Shown one piece after another: positions 7,994 to 16,841 of a stretch of 64,000 nt of DNA (its first letter is position 1; each line of letters begins with the position of its first letter). This DNA is from Pollutimonas sp963706785. Its GTDB lineage: Bacteria; Pseudomonadota; Gammaproteobacteria; Burkholderiales; Burkholderiaceae_B. Both the position numbers and the translations under genes were made by a program. The stretch is from the NCBI GenBank assembly GCA_963706785.1, contig CAVPNJ010000005.1, forward strand, positions 1-64,000, given 5' to 3'. The notes below the pieces were generated by a model. The model saw nothing but the letters and a program-made list of their open reading frames with translations, made no database searches and was not told the origin of the DNA.

Positions 7994-10306
7994 GCGTCAG
8001 CCTCTCCAATCAAATCGACTACTACCTGAAGCAGGGTTCCGCCATCAAACGCACCCTTTGCAAGGTAATAGTCGGCACCGGCATCAAGCCCGCGGCGTCT
8101 ATCTTCCTCGCGGTCTTTGTACGACACTATCATTACCGCAGTCGATGCCAGGTTTGGGGTCTTTCTGATCAATGTGACCAATTCGATGCCGTCCATGCGC
8201 GGCATATCGATATCCGTAACCACCAGATCGAATCGCTCGCTACGAACCGCATTCCAGCCGTCCATGCCGTCTACTGCAATGGTGACATCGTAGCCTTGAG
8301 TAGTCGAGCAGTTTTCGCTCGAGTTCCCGCACCGTCAAGGAATCGTCCACCACCAGCACCCGCTTGCGCCGAACCGCGCCGTCAGTGGCGGAATGACTTT
8401 GGACACTTTCGATCTGGCCGGCATTGCTCAGCTTCTCCACTGACCGGATCATGTCGTCGACATCGACTATAAGTACTGGCGAGCCATCTTCCAGAATGGC
8501 GCAAGAGGCGATATCTTTCACCTTGCCCAGACGCTGGTCAAGTGGCTGCGCCACAAGCATGCGTTCGCCAAGGAATCGGTCGACCACCAGGCCGTACTTA
8601 TTCTGCTGGTCGCCCACGATCAGCACCGAAACGGTGACACCGGGCTGCGGCATCGCGCCGCTTTGCAAGATCTGGTGTGCCGTGACCAATCCGATTCGCC
8701 GCCCTTCAAACGCGAAGTGCTGCTGCCCCTGCAAACTGTCGATTTGCTCTCTGGCTAGTTCGAGCGTGTGGTCGACATAGGCAAGAGGAAACGCATAGGG
8801 CTCCCCGCCGATATCTACCAACAGGCTGCGCACGACTGACTGCGTAAGCGGAAGCTGCAACTGAAACCGAGTTCCCCGCCCCTTAGTGGTGAATATCCGT
8901 ATCGTGCCACGCACCTGTTTGACGATGTTGGAGACTACGTCCAAACCGACGCCACGCCCGGAAATTTCAGTCACCGTATCGCGCGTGGTGAAGTTCGGGA
9001 GCATCAGAAATTCCAATAGTTCCGACTCGCTCATTTGCGCGACGGTTTCGTGGCTTCCCAAATTGCGCTGGATGATGGCGGCGCGCAGAACATCTAGGTC
9101 GATGCCGCGACCATCGTCGGCAACATTGATTTGAAGCATTCCGCCAGAGTGCCGCGCCTCTAGCGTGACTACCCCTTCGGCGTGCTTGCCGCTGCCAAGC
9201 CGCTCCTGCGGGAACTCGATCCCATGGTCGACCGCATTGCGCAGCAGATGCCCCAGCGGCGTATCAAGGCGCTCGAGAATATCGCGATCGATCGCAGTGT
9301 GGTTGCCTACGATGTCGAGCCGGACCTGCTTGCCAAGCGAGCGGCTTAAGTCCCGCAGCATGCGCGGGTAGCTGCCGGTCGCGTCGGCAAAGGGCCGCAT
9401 CCGGCAAGCAAGTGCCTCGTCGTACAGGCGCTGGGACAGGTTGACGGACTGCCGGTCGAACGTTTCCAATTCCGCCAACTGGTTCGACAACATATGCTGA
9501 CATTCGCCCAGAAGATGGCGTACTTGGGCAAGGCTTGTCTGCGCGCGGTCACTGAGCGGTAAATCGCTCAGTTCCTCATGAACGCCCTCCAGGGATCGCA
9601 TGGTGTTGCGCTGCATGCGCTTCAGGCGCAGCATGGACTCGGCGAACGGCTTCAGACGGCGCGATTCCACCAACGACTCGCCGGACAAGCTGAGCAAGCG
9701 GTTAAGATTTTCAGCCGTGACCCGTAGCGCCCGGTCCGTGTGCTCGCGTGACGCTGGAAAAGGAATCGGTACCTCGAGATCTGGCTCTTGTAATAATGCC
9801 TCAACGGGCGTAGCGATGACCGGCTCCGGTGGCGCGGCAATCCCTTCCGGCAATCCTGATGGCAATGCAGCCTGCAATTGCGCAAGGGCGGCATTGCCGC
9901 CATGAAGGCTGGTGTCGAGCATATTCAAAAAGCGGTCGATCTCGCTTCTGCCTTCGCCGTCGGCCCAAGCCATATCGTTCGTCGGAGGATTGGCAATTCG
10001 ATGCAGAAGGTCGGATCCACGCAGCAATGCGTCAATTTGGCCAGCGCCTAGTGGTAGTTTGCTTCGCTGGGCCGACACGAAGCACTCCTCCATCGCGTGA
10101 GCGACCTCCACCCCGGCAGCAAGCCCGATGATGCGTGCGGCACCTTTGAGCGAGTGCGCGGCACGCATGCACTCTTCAAGATATTTGGCGGAAGGTGGCT
10201 CGCGTTCCAAGGCGAGCAAACCGGCACTCAGCGACCGCACGTGCGTTTCCACTTCCAGCCGGAACAGGTCCATCAGCGACGGCGAATCGGGTTCGTTTGC
10301 ACTCAT
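7990..10306 (-). pseudogene. wspE: WspE, CheA-like hybrid histidine kinase, one-base frameshift near the receiver
   Basis: From ATG 10306: an Hpt domain with phospho-His51 (AAHSLKGAARIIG), a CheA-type dimerisation and ATPase core with DTPLGHLLRNAVDHGIE, VADDGRGID and GRGVGLDVV, a CheW-like domain (about 490-625), and then a receiver beginning RKRVLVVDDSLTVREL. The frame breaks after ERKLLDYS near base 8297; removing one base continues as GYDVTIAVDGMDGWN with phospho-acceptor TDIDMPRMDG and the receiver Lys near LAKGAF. Corrected length is 771 residues. WspE phosphorylates WspR and WspF. As given, the broken frame would lose most of the receiver but leave the kinase core. Start overlaps the wspD stop by 4 bases. 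Confidence 0.92.
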
Positions 10307-11001
10307 GCGATGCTCCGGTTTAGCGAGTAGAACAACGAGTCGCCGTCAAGAACCCCAACCGTCCTGTCCCGCCAAGGAATTATGCCCTTGGTGTAGATCG
10401 CGGCCGTATGGTCGATGGTAGAGGGAACGGGGGCCAATGCCGACAGCGAGTAGCGATGTAAGCCATCCACTTCATCAACAGGAAACACGGTCGCGTGTTC
10501 CCCATGCTTGGTCACCAGCATGGGTTTAAACAAGTTGCGATTCTCTACCTGTTCTTCCCCAGCGCCTTGTTCGATATTCAGCAGCCGCGTCAGCGACATG
10601 CACAGCAGCAGCGCACCGCGAATATTGACAATTCCCAGCACTGCGGCGTTACGCTGCTGCGGCAGTGAATGGATCTTGCGCTCCTCCGCAATTTCCTTGA
10701 TCAATGCGCTCTGCAGTCCGAGCCATTCGCCCCCGACCCGGAAAATTAGAATAGATTCCGTGCCTTCAACCGGTAGGCGCTGCGGACTAGCAGTTTCACC
10801 ACGCCAGATCGCGGCTTCGCCGGCGGGAGGTGCCCGGTCAAGCAGCCTGGCCGCCGCCCCACTGTAAGTGGGGCAGTTGCGACAATGTATATGGCCTTGC
10901 AATTCCGGGCACGGAGCATCGCCGCGGATACCGATCCGGTTCCAACAATCGTTGAAGCGGGGTATCGGCGCCATTTCTGAGCTGTCAGATGTTTTACCCA
11001 T
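10303..11001 (-). CDS. wspD: WspD, CheW-like coupling protein with Cys-rich N-terminus
   Basis: A 232-residue protein. The N-terminal section has four cysteines in the WspD-like pattern NDCWNRIGIRGDAPCPEL and HIHCRNCPTYS (about residues 17-48), which suggests a metal or redox site. A CheW domain follows (about 80-225): ILIFRVGGEWLGL, VLGIVNIRGALLLCMSL, FPVDEVDGLHR. It would couple WspA receptors to the WspE kinase. It overlaps wspC upstream by 8 bases and wspE downstream by 4, showing tight translational coupling. It is one of the three unbroken genes of the operon. Confidence 0.92.
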   Translation of the reverse strand: MGKTSDSSEMAPIPRFNDCWNRIGIRGDAPCPELQGHIHCRNCPTYSGAAARLLDRAPPAGEAAIWRGETASPQRLPVEGTESILIFRVGGEWLGLQSALIKEIAEERKIHSLPQQRNAAVLGIVNIRGALLLCMSLTRLLNIEQGAGEEQVENRNLFKPMLVTKHGEHATVFPVDEVDGLHRYSLSALAPVPSTIDHTAAIYTKGIIPWRDRTVGVLDGDSLFYSLNRSIA

Positions 11002-12329
11002 GTGAATCTAGGTGCTTTATGGTTGCGCGCCGTGCGCGGTCATTCATGCGCCTGGCGCCGGCTGTGTCGCCATGCATTTCGAGCAGCGCAGCAAGGTGCA
11101 CTAATGCTTCCGTGTGATCCGGATCCAGGTAAAGCGTCTTGCGGTAGTGTTCGCGCGCCTGCAGATGATCTCCTGTCGCATCACTGACGAGTCCCAACAG
11201 ATAAAAAGCGCCCGCATTTAGCCCGTGGTTGCGCACATGCCGTTTGCATATTTCAGCCGCCTCAGCCAATCGTCCCTGGTCCGCCAGTCGCGCGGCGACC
11301 TCGATAGGATCGCTGTCGGAACCGGCCGGCGAAACGACTGCCGAAGACGGTACCACATTCGATCGGCGGGGCGCCGGCGACACCTGAGCCCGCGCCGGGC
11401 TACGCTTTGGTCGGGCCGGTGGCGCAGCAGGCCTGGGCGCCCAAGCAGTGCTTGGCGTCGCCTCCGCATCCGGCATCGATACCGGGAATCGACCGGGCGG
11501 CAACGCGCTGTTCGATTGGGACCGTGGCGCTGGAGCTGATGTCGCTTTCCGAAACGCAAACGCCAGCGGCATGTTCGCCGAACTCATGTTCTCGCGGACC
11601 AGCACACCGCCTTCTGAAGGGCCGACGAAAAGCACGCCGGTTTCACTGAGCAGCCGATCGATCACTCTTACCGCCTGCGCCTGCTCGGCGTCGCCGAAAT
11701 AAATCAGCACATTGCGGCAGAAGATGAAGTCGTAGCCGCTTTCGTCCACGAGCAATGTCGGATCGAACAGATTGCCGTGACGGAACCGCACTGTAGACCG
11801 CACGGTCTCTGCCAACACATGACGTTCCCCAACCGGCACGAAATGGCGATCGCGAAACTCCAGACACTTACCGCGAAACGAATTCATGCCGTATGACGCG
11901 CGCTGCGCCATCGCAATGGAACGGGTGCAAATGTCGAGCGCGTCGATGTGAAACCGGGTCGGTGACACGCCGGCATCGAGCAGCGCCATGGCCATCGAGT
12001 ACGGCTCCTCGCCGGTCGAGCAAGGAAGGCTCAGAATCCGTAGCCGGCGGTCCGAGTCTAAGGTCTGAGATAGTGCCAATCGCGCCAGCGCCTTGAACGC
12101 TTCGCCATCCCGGAAAAACCAGGTTTCCGGCACAATTACCTGCTCAATCAGTTCCTGCAACTCAGCCGGCGACTCATTCACCCGGCGCCAATAGGCGGCA
12201 ATGTCGGTGACACCAATGACGGCGCAGCGCTCGCGCACCGCACGCTCGATCATTGTCGGGGCCCACCGACTTTACGTTCAGCCCCATCGTCTGCTTGAGC
12301 AAGGTCTGAAATTGCGCAAATTCGCTCAT
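10994..12329 (-). pseudogene. wspC: WspC, CheR-type methyltransferase with TPR tail, one-base frameshift near the N-terminus
   Basis: The start MSEFAQFQTLLKQTMGLNV at ATG 12329 overlaps the wspB stop by 4 bases and gives the normal CheR N-terminal helix domain. The frame breaks after KSVGP in a cccc run near 12258-12261; removing one base continues as TMIERAVRERCAVIG. Then come the SAM-dependent methyltransferase motifs (VPETWFFRD, LSLPCSTGEEPYSMAM, CRNVLIYF), a Pro/Ala-rich linker (about 265-350) and a TPR-like C-terminus (AAEICKRHV, AFYLLGLVSDATG, LYLDPDHTEALVHLA). Corrected length is 444 residues. It methylates WspA. A shorter internal start at 12253 would remove the N-terminal 25 residues. 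Confidence 0.9.
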
Positions 12330-12845
12330 ATCGCCGCCTGTACCGGAAACAGCAGCGCTTGCACCGGTTCCGGCAGCAAGTCGGTTACCTTGATCCACTG
12401 GATCAGGCCGCGCGGGTCGGGAAGCACCGGGCCAAGATAACGAGCATCGTTGTTGTCCACGCCGTAGGCGACGAACCTGTCTGGATCGAACGGCAGGGCC
12501 TCGGTCGCTTTCTCGAGAATTAATCCGAGCAGGTCGCTTTGTACGCCAGAATGCGGATAGTGCACCAGCACCGTCCTGGTCGACAGCCGTCGTTGTGCCG
12601 CCCGGCCCAAGGGCCAGCATGCTCAGGTCGATAACCGGCACAGGTGCCCCTTGGTAACTGAAAGCCCCCGCCACCCAAGCCGGCGCGTTGGGAATCTGCT
12701 TTAGCTCGACTAGCGGCAACACTTCCACGACTTGCGTGGCGGGGAGCGCATATCGGTCATTGTCAAGCTGGAATAAAAGAAAAAGCATGTTTTTATGGGC
12801 ATCGGATGCCTGGCTTGCCTGCACAGCCGCCCTGCCCGCTTTCAT
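12326..12845 (-). pseudogene. wspB: WspB, CheW-like coupling protein, one-base frameshift
   Basis: ATG 12845 overlaps the wspA stop (TAATG). The CheW fold begins MLFLLFQLDNDRYALPATQVVEV and reaches YQGAPVPVIDLSMLALG; the frame breaks near 12608-12611 (a ccc run) and, with one base removed, continues as RAAQRRLSTRTVLVHYP to VQALLFPVQAAI and the stop at 12326. Corrected length is 172 residues, right for a single CheW domain. If read literally, translation would run on out of frame over the start of wspC and end at 12174. WspB links receptor and kinase. Confidence 0.9.
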
Positions 12846-14473
12846 TACGCCGAAATCTTGAAACGCGCAACGCCGCTGCGCAGGCCATTGGCTACCTGGT
12901 TCAATTCGTCGATCGCCTGGTTCGACTGTAACAGCGACTCGACGGTTTGCTGGGCCGCTTCGCTCAACTGACCCAATGCCTGATTGATTTGCTCGGCGCC
13001 GCTTTCCTGCACCTGCATGCCTTCATTGACCATCTTGAAACGCGGTGCCAGTGCCTGCACCTGTTGGATAATTTGCCCCAGCTGCTGGCCTACCTGACGC
13101 ATATCCATCATGCCGCGACGCACCTGGTCGGAAAATTTGTCCATCCCCATTACCCCGGCAGCCACTGCTGACTGGATTTCCTTGACCATCTGCTCGATAT
13201 CGTAGGTCGCAACGGCGGTCTGGTCAGCCAGCCTGCGGATCTCGGTGGCGACCACTGAAAAGCCTCGTCCGTATTCGCCCGCCTTCTCCGCTTCAATCGC
13301 GGCGTTGAGCGACAGCAGATTGGTTTGTGCGGCGACATTGGTAATGGTGGTGACCACTTGATTAATGTTGCTCGCCTTCTCATTCAGGATTGCCAGCTTG
13401 TTGTTGACCGACCCGGCGGCGTCCGTCACGTGAAGCATGGTCTCTTCCATGGTCGTCAGGCTTTCCTGGCTGGTGCCGGCCAGCGACGCCGTTTGTTCGG
13501 ACATCACCGATACCTCGCTCATCGTGCGCACCAAGTCGCGCGAAGTCGCGAAGATGTGGCGCGACGTAGCGCCGATTTCGCTGGTGGTGGCCGCCGTTTC
13601 AGTTGCCGTAGCCTGCTGCTGCTTAGCGGTCGCCGCGATTTCCGTCACCGACGTGGCCATTTGGACAGCCGAGCTCTGCGCCTGCCCAACCAACGCAGTC
13701 AATTCGTCGGTCATGCGGTTAAAGCCGGACTCCATCGCACCGAACTCGTCGCGCCGTCCCAGGTTAAGCCGCTGCGAAAAGTCGCCGGAACGCATAATGC
13801 CCAGAAGACCAAGAAGCTGCTGCATCGGTATGTTGATCGCGCGCAGCAGAAAATACCCGCTTACGGCCGCGGCAACTACCGCTGCGAGCAAGGCTGCCAT
13901 TATGCTGGTCATGCTCGATGTCACGGAACCGACGATGTTGTTGGCCGCCTCGTCTGCGGTCAACTTATTCAACTCGACCATGCTCTCGGTCACCGCCTCG
14001 AGCTCTTGTAGGTCGGGAAGAACCTGCGCAGCCGCCAGATTCTGTGCCGCTATATTTATTTGGTTCAGGTCCATTTTGAGCAGGTCGGACAATGACTGCT
14101 CGTATTTGGCGCGTGCGCGCGTGTATTTTTCGAACAAGGCGCGTTCGCTGGCGTCGAGAATCGCCGCCTCATAGCCAAGCGTCATCCGGTTCAACCTATC
14201 CAGGCTCGCCCGCAGGCTCGCCAGATCACCCTTCAGGACTTCCCCGGAAGTATCAATGCTCACGAGACGCTGAATGAGCAAGTGCTGCTCGAGCATGGCA
14301 GCGTCGATTCGCATACTGTAATACAGGCCTGGCACTGCGTCGTTTTGTATGGAGGCAGACTCTTTGACGATTTTAGACATCTGCACGTAGGCCACGCCTG
14401 CCATCAAGGCCATCATGCCCAGAATGATAGCGAAGCTTCCGAGAATGCGTTGCTTAATGGTCCAATTTCTCAT
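12845..14473 (-). CDS. wspA: WspA, methyl-accepting chemotaxis-like surface sensor
   Basis: A 542-residue membrane receptor starting at MRNWTIKQRILGSFAIILG; ATG 14473 is preferred to an upstream in-frame start because the first transmembrane helix follows at once. Order: TM1 (about 11-32), periplasmic four-helix-type sensor (about 33-190), TM2 (about 197-217), HAMP, then a long cytoplasmic coiled coil with the conserved hairpin tip NVAAQTNLLSLNAAIEAEKAGEYGRGF. It ends VARFKISA, with no CheR-docking pentapeptide. In Pseudomonas WspA clusters at the cell surface and signals on contact. It is the first gene of the operon. Confidence 0.94.
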   Translation of the reverse strand: MRNWTIKQRILGSFAIILGMMALMAGVAYVQMSKIVKESASIQNDAVPGLYYSMRIDAAMLEQHLLIQRLVSIDTSGEVLKGDLASLRASLDRLNRMTLGYEAAILDASERALFEKYTRARAKYEQSLSDLLKMDLNQINIAAQNLAAAQVLPDLQELEAVTESMVELNKLTADEAANNIVGSVTSSMTSIMAALLAAVVAAAVSGYFLLRAINIPMQQLLGLLGIMRSGDFSQRLNLGRRDEFGAMESGFNRMTDELTALVGQAQSSAVQMATSVTEIAATAKQQQATATETAATTSEIGATSRHIFATSRDLVRTMSEVSVMSEQTASLAGTSQESLTTMEETMLHVTDAAGSVNNKLAILNEKASNINQVVTTITNVAAQTNLLSLNAAIEAEKAGEYGRGFSVVATEIRRLADQTAVATYDIEQMVKEIQSAVAAGVMGMDKFSDQVRRGMMDMRQVGQQLGQIIQQVQALAPRFKMVNEGMQVQESGAEQINQALGQLSEAAQQTVESLLQSNQAIDELNQVANGLRSGVARFKISA

Positions 14474-14541
14474 GCTGCTTAAATTCCAAAATGATTGTCG
14501 TACGGCGGTTTCGGGTTCGCGCAAGCTAGTGTCTGGGCGGG

Positions 14542-14561
14542 CCGTAATATATTCGTTACGG
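14542..14561. promoter_or_regulatory. Inverted repeat upstream of the wsp operon, candidate operator
   Basis: CCGTAA-N8-TTACGG, a perfect palindrome with an AT-rich centre (TATATTCG), 69-88 bases before the wspA start. The gap 14474-14671 has no gene. The position suits a repressor or activator site over the wsp promoter; the regulator is unknown. Confidence 0.45.
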
Positions 14562-14671
14562 TAAGGAAAGGCCAGACATATGGGCAGATTGTTGTAACTT
14601 TGTTGCCACATGCAGATGCCGATTATGCAGGGTTGGCAGCATCTTGCATGGCCCTACCCTGCGCTGAAGAA

Positions 14672-15433
14672 CTAAATATTCTGCTCCAGAAACTTACAAG
14701 CCACGCGCAGCTTTTGGGCGTGGCTTTCCAGATTGCTTTCAATGCGATACAGGGGCCCTGCAATGGAAATGGCGTAATCGTTGCCTGACACCTTCACCGG
14801 CCAGGCAATGGCGCCTACATCGTCCATCGACTCGCCCAAGTTGGCGAACCAGCCGCGTTCGCGCGAGCCTTTGATGTCGTCTTCTATGGCGTCCATGGTG
14901 ACCAGGGTACGTTCGTTATAGGCCTGCAAACGGCGGCCCGCAAACATCTTCTTGCGCACGTCTGCATCCAGGGTAGACAGCAAGGCCTTGCCAAGAGAAT
15001 TGGCATGAATGTCTTTCAGCGCTCCGGCTACGGCGACATAGCTGATCGGATGCGGGGAAGGCAGCACGTCAAGGTACACGACCCGTTTATTCATTAAGTC
15101 AAGCTTCGCAAACACAACCGTTTCGCGCGTGGTGTCGCGCAGTTCTTCCAGACTGGGCTGCACTTTTTCCAGGATGGGGTCGGCGCTGGATATGCGTTGC
15201 GCCATGGCAAGCAGGCGACCCGTCGGATAGTAGCCTTGGCGGCGGCCTGCTTCGTATAGATAACCTAACGCGGCCAGCGTTCGAAGCAAGGCCAGGCAAC
15301 TTGAAACCGGTGCATCCAAATGGCGGGCCAGTTCCGACAAAGACAGGGGTTTGGTCTCGCGGGCGAAGATTTCGATAATCTCGATGACCCGTAACGCGGT
15401 CTTGACATTCGTATCAGGTTTCTTGTCAGTCAT
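14672..15433 (-). CDS. IclR family transcriptional regulator
   Basis: A 253-residue regulator. The N-terminal winged helix spans about 11-75 (ALRVIEIIEIFARE, SLSELARHLDAPVSSCLALLRTLAALGYL, with the recognition helix near 40-50), followed by an effector domain (about 90-250) with ETVVFAKLDLMNKRVVYLDVLPS, LGKALLSTLD, and GAIAWPVKVSGNDYAISIAGP. IclR proteins commonly control catabolic operons next door. It is divergent from the Fbp-type ABC/CoA-transferase/lyase operon, with an unusual long inverted repeat between them, so it probably controls that operon in response to its substrate. The ligand cannot be told. Confidence 0.92.
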   Translation of the reverse strand: MTDKKPDTNVKTALRVIEIIEIFARETKPLSLSELARHLDAPVSSCLALLRTLAALGYLYEAGRRQGYYPTGRLLAMAQRISSADPILEKVQPSLEELRDTTRETVVFAKLDLMNKRVVYLDVLPSPHPISYVAVAGALKDIHANSLGKALLSTLDADVRKKMFAGRRLQAYNERTLVTMDAIEDDIKGSRERGWFANLGESMDDVGAIAWPVKVSGNDYAISIAGPLYRIESNLESHAQKLRVACKFLEQNI

Positions 15434-15615
15434 GGAAAGCGTACATAAAGGGCGGGAGAGTGCTGATTATATGACCCTGTGCTGACAACCCGTCCAATAG
15501 CCCAGCGTGGGCTGGAAAGTTTGGCGCCGAAGCGCTGCGGGCAAAGCGCCTAGACCGTGAAGCCCAAATTATTTAATTGCTTCAACCGCCTTTAATACAG
15601 ATGGGCGCATCACAA

Positions 15616-15667
15616 TTTATTGCTTGCATAAGGCGAGAGCCTGGTCGTATTCTTATCAAGCAATAAA
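15616..15667. promoter_or_regulatory. Long inverted repeat in the IclR/ABC operon gap
   Basis: TTTATTGCTTG (15616-15626) and CAAGCAATAAA (15657-15667) are perfect complements; the arms extend inward (C-ATAAG and CTTAT, one bulged C) to a 16-bp stem around a 19-base loop. It is 68 bases upstream of the binding-protein start, in the 301-base gap 15434-15734, which holds no gene. It could be paired IclR half-sites or an RNA hairpin in the leader. Confidence 0.55.
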
Positions 15668-15734
15668 GTTACAAAGACATCAGGGGGTTGAGCCTTCAGC
15701 AACTCTCCACAATAGACTTTGGACGGAGATAAAC

Positions 15735-16829
15735 ATGAAAGCCATAGCCAAAACTATCGGCATGTGCATGCTGGCAGCCGCCGTATCGACCCCACTTTTT
15801 GCTCAAACCTTACCCGACTACTATCCCGCCGACTATAAAAAACTGGTCGAAGCATCCAAATCTGAACAAGGCGTGCTGGTTTACTCGGTCATGTCGGCAC
15901 AGAACTGGAAGCCGGTACTCGATTCCTTCAAAGAAAAATATCCCTGGATCAAGGTCGAGACGCTGGATTTGTCCAACGAAATCTGGTCTCGCTATTACAG
16001 CGAGAAAGCGGCCAATTCGCGCACTGCCGATATGGTGATTTCGCTGGGTGTAGGGCCGTGGATCGAGTTCGTCAAAAAGAATGAAGTCGCCCCTTACGAG
16101 TCTCCGGAAAGTAAACATGTGCCCGACTGGAGCAAACCTTTCCCCGGTGTTTATTCGATCTCAGCCGACCCGGTACTGATCGCCTGGAATTCAAAAATTC
16201 TGCCGAATAAAAAAATCACCAGCATGGCACAGGTTGCCGAACTAGCGGCCGACCCAAAGCTTAAGGGCAAGTTCACCACCTACGATGCGGCGTCGGGTCC
16301 ATTGGCTGCCGTATTTCCCTGGGTATGGAGCCAGCACCACAAGGAAGATGGCTGGGCCATGCTCGATAAACTGGGGCCAGTTTCCAAACCGGAACGCTCG
16401 GGCGGGCAGATGCTTTCCAAATTGGTTACCGGTGAATACGCAGTGGCGTATTTGACCAGCGCAATCACGGTATTGCCCAAGCTGGACAGTCCCGGCGTGA
16501 AAGGCATTATCGAATGGAGCTTCATCACCGACGGACAGCCGCTATATGCCCGTGGCATGGCCGTGACCACGGCAGCAAAAAGCCCGAATTCGGCCAAGCT
16601 GCTGCTGGACCACGCCATTTCGCGCCAGGGCCAGATAGGTTGGGGCCAGGGCGGAATGACCCCGGTGCGCGAGGACATCGCCGCGGGCGACGTACCGTTC
16701 TTCACCTATAAAGGGGTCGTCAAGGCCGTAGGCGGTGAAAAGAACGTCGAGGTTCTGGCTTACGACCCGAATTACGACTCGGCCATACAAGACTTTACCG
16801 CGCGATGGAAGAAGGCATATACGCGCTGA
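15735..16829 (+). CDS. ABC transporter substrate-binding protein, Fbp/spermidine-putrescine-like
   Basis: A 364-residue periplasmic binding protein from ATG 15735, with GGAG 7 bases upstream. A signal peptide covers about 1-24 (MKAIAKTIGMCMLAAAV...PLFAQ). The mature part is a type II periplasmic-binding fold of the ferric/thiamine/phosphonate/polyamine group (VLVYSVMSAQNWKPVLDSFKEKYPWIKVE, VISLGVGPWIEFVKKNE, GEYAVAYLTSAI). It lacks the clear Tyr-Tyr iron-binding pair of FbpA, so iron is not a safe call. As the first gene of the operon with permease, ATPase, CoA-transferase and CitE-like lyase, it probably binds an organic acid; this is inference from context. Confidence 0.88.
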   Translation: MKAIAKTIGMCMLAAAVSTPLFAQTLPDYYPADYKKLVEASKSEQGVLVYSVMSAQNWKPVLDSFKEKYPWIKVETLDLSNEIWSRYYSEKAANSRTADMVISLGVGPWIEFVKKNEVAPYESPESKHVPDWSKPFPGVYSISADPVLIAWNSKILPNKKITSMAQVAELAADPKLKGKFTTYDAASGPLAAVFPWVWSQHHKEDGWAMLDKLGPVSKPERSGGQMLSKLVTGEYAVAYLTSAITVLPKLDSPGVKGIIEWSFITDGQPLYARGMAVTTAAKSPNSAKLLLDHAISRQGQIGWGQGGMTPVREDIAAGDVPFFTYKGVVKAVGGEKNVEVLAYDPNYDSAIQDFTARWKKAYTR

Positions 16830-16841
16830 TCGGGCTTTCAA

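Noticed and set aside
12174..12326. Run-on of wspB to 12174 as a longer protein
   Set aside because: The extension is out of frame over the real wspC start; the CheW fold ends properly at 12326 after the frame correction.
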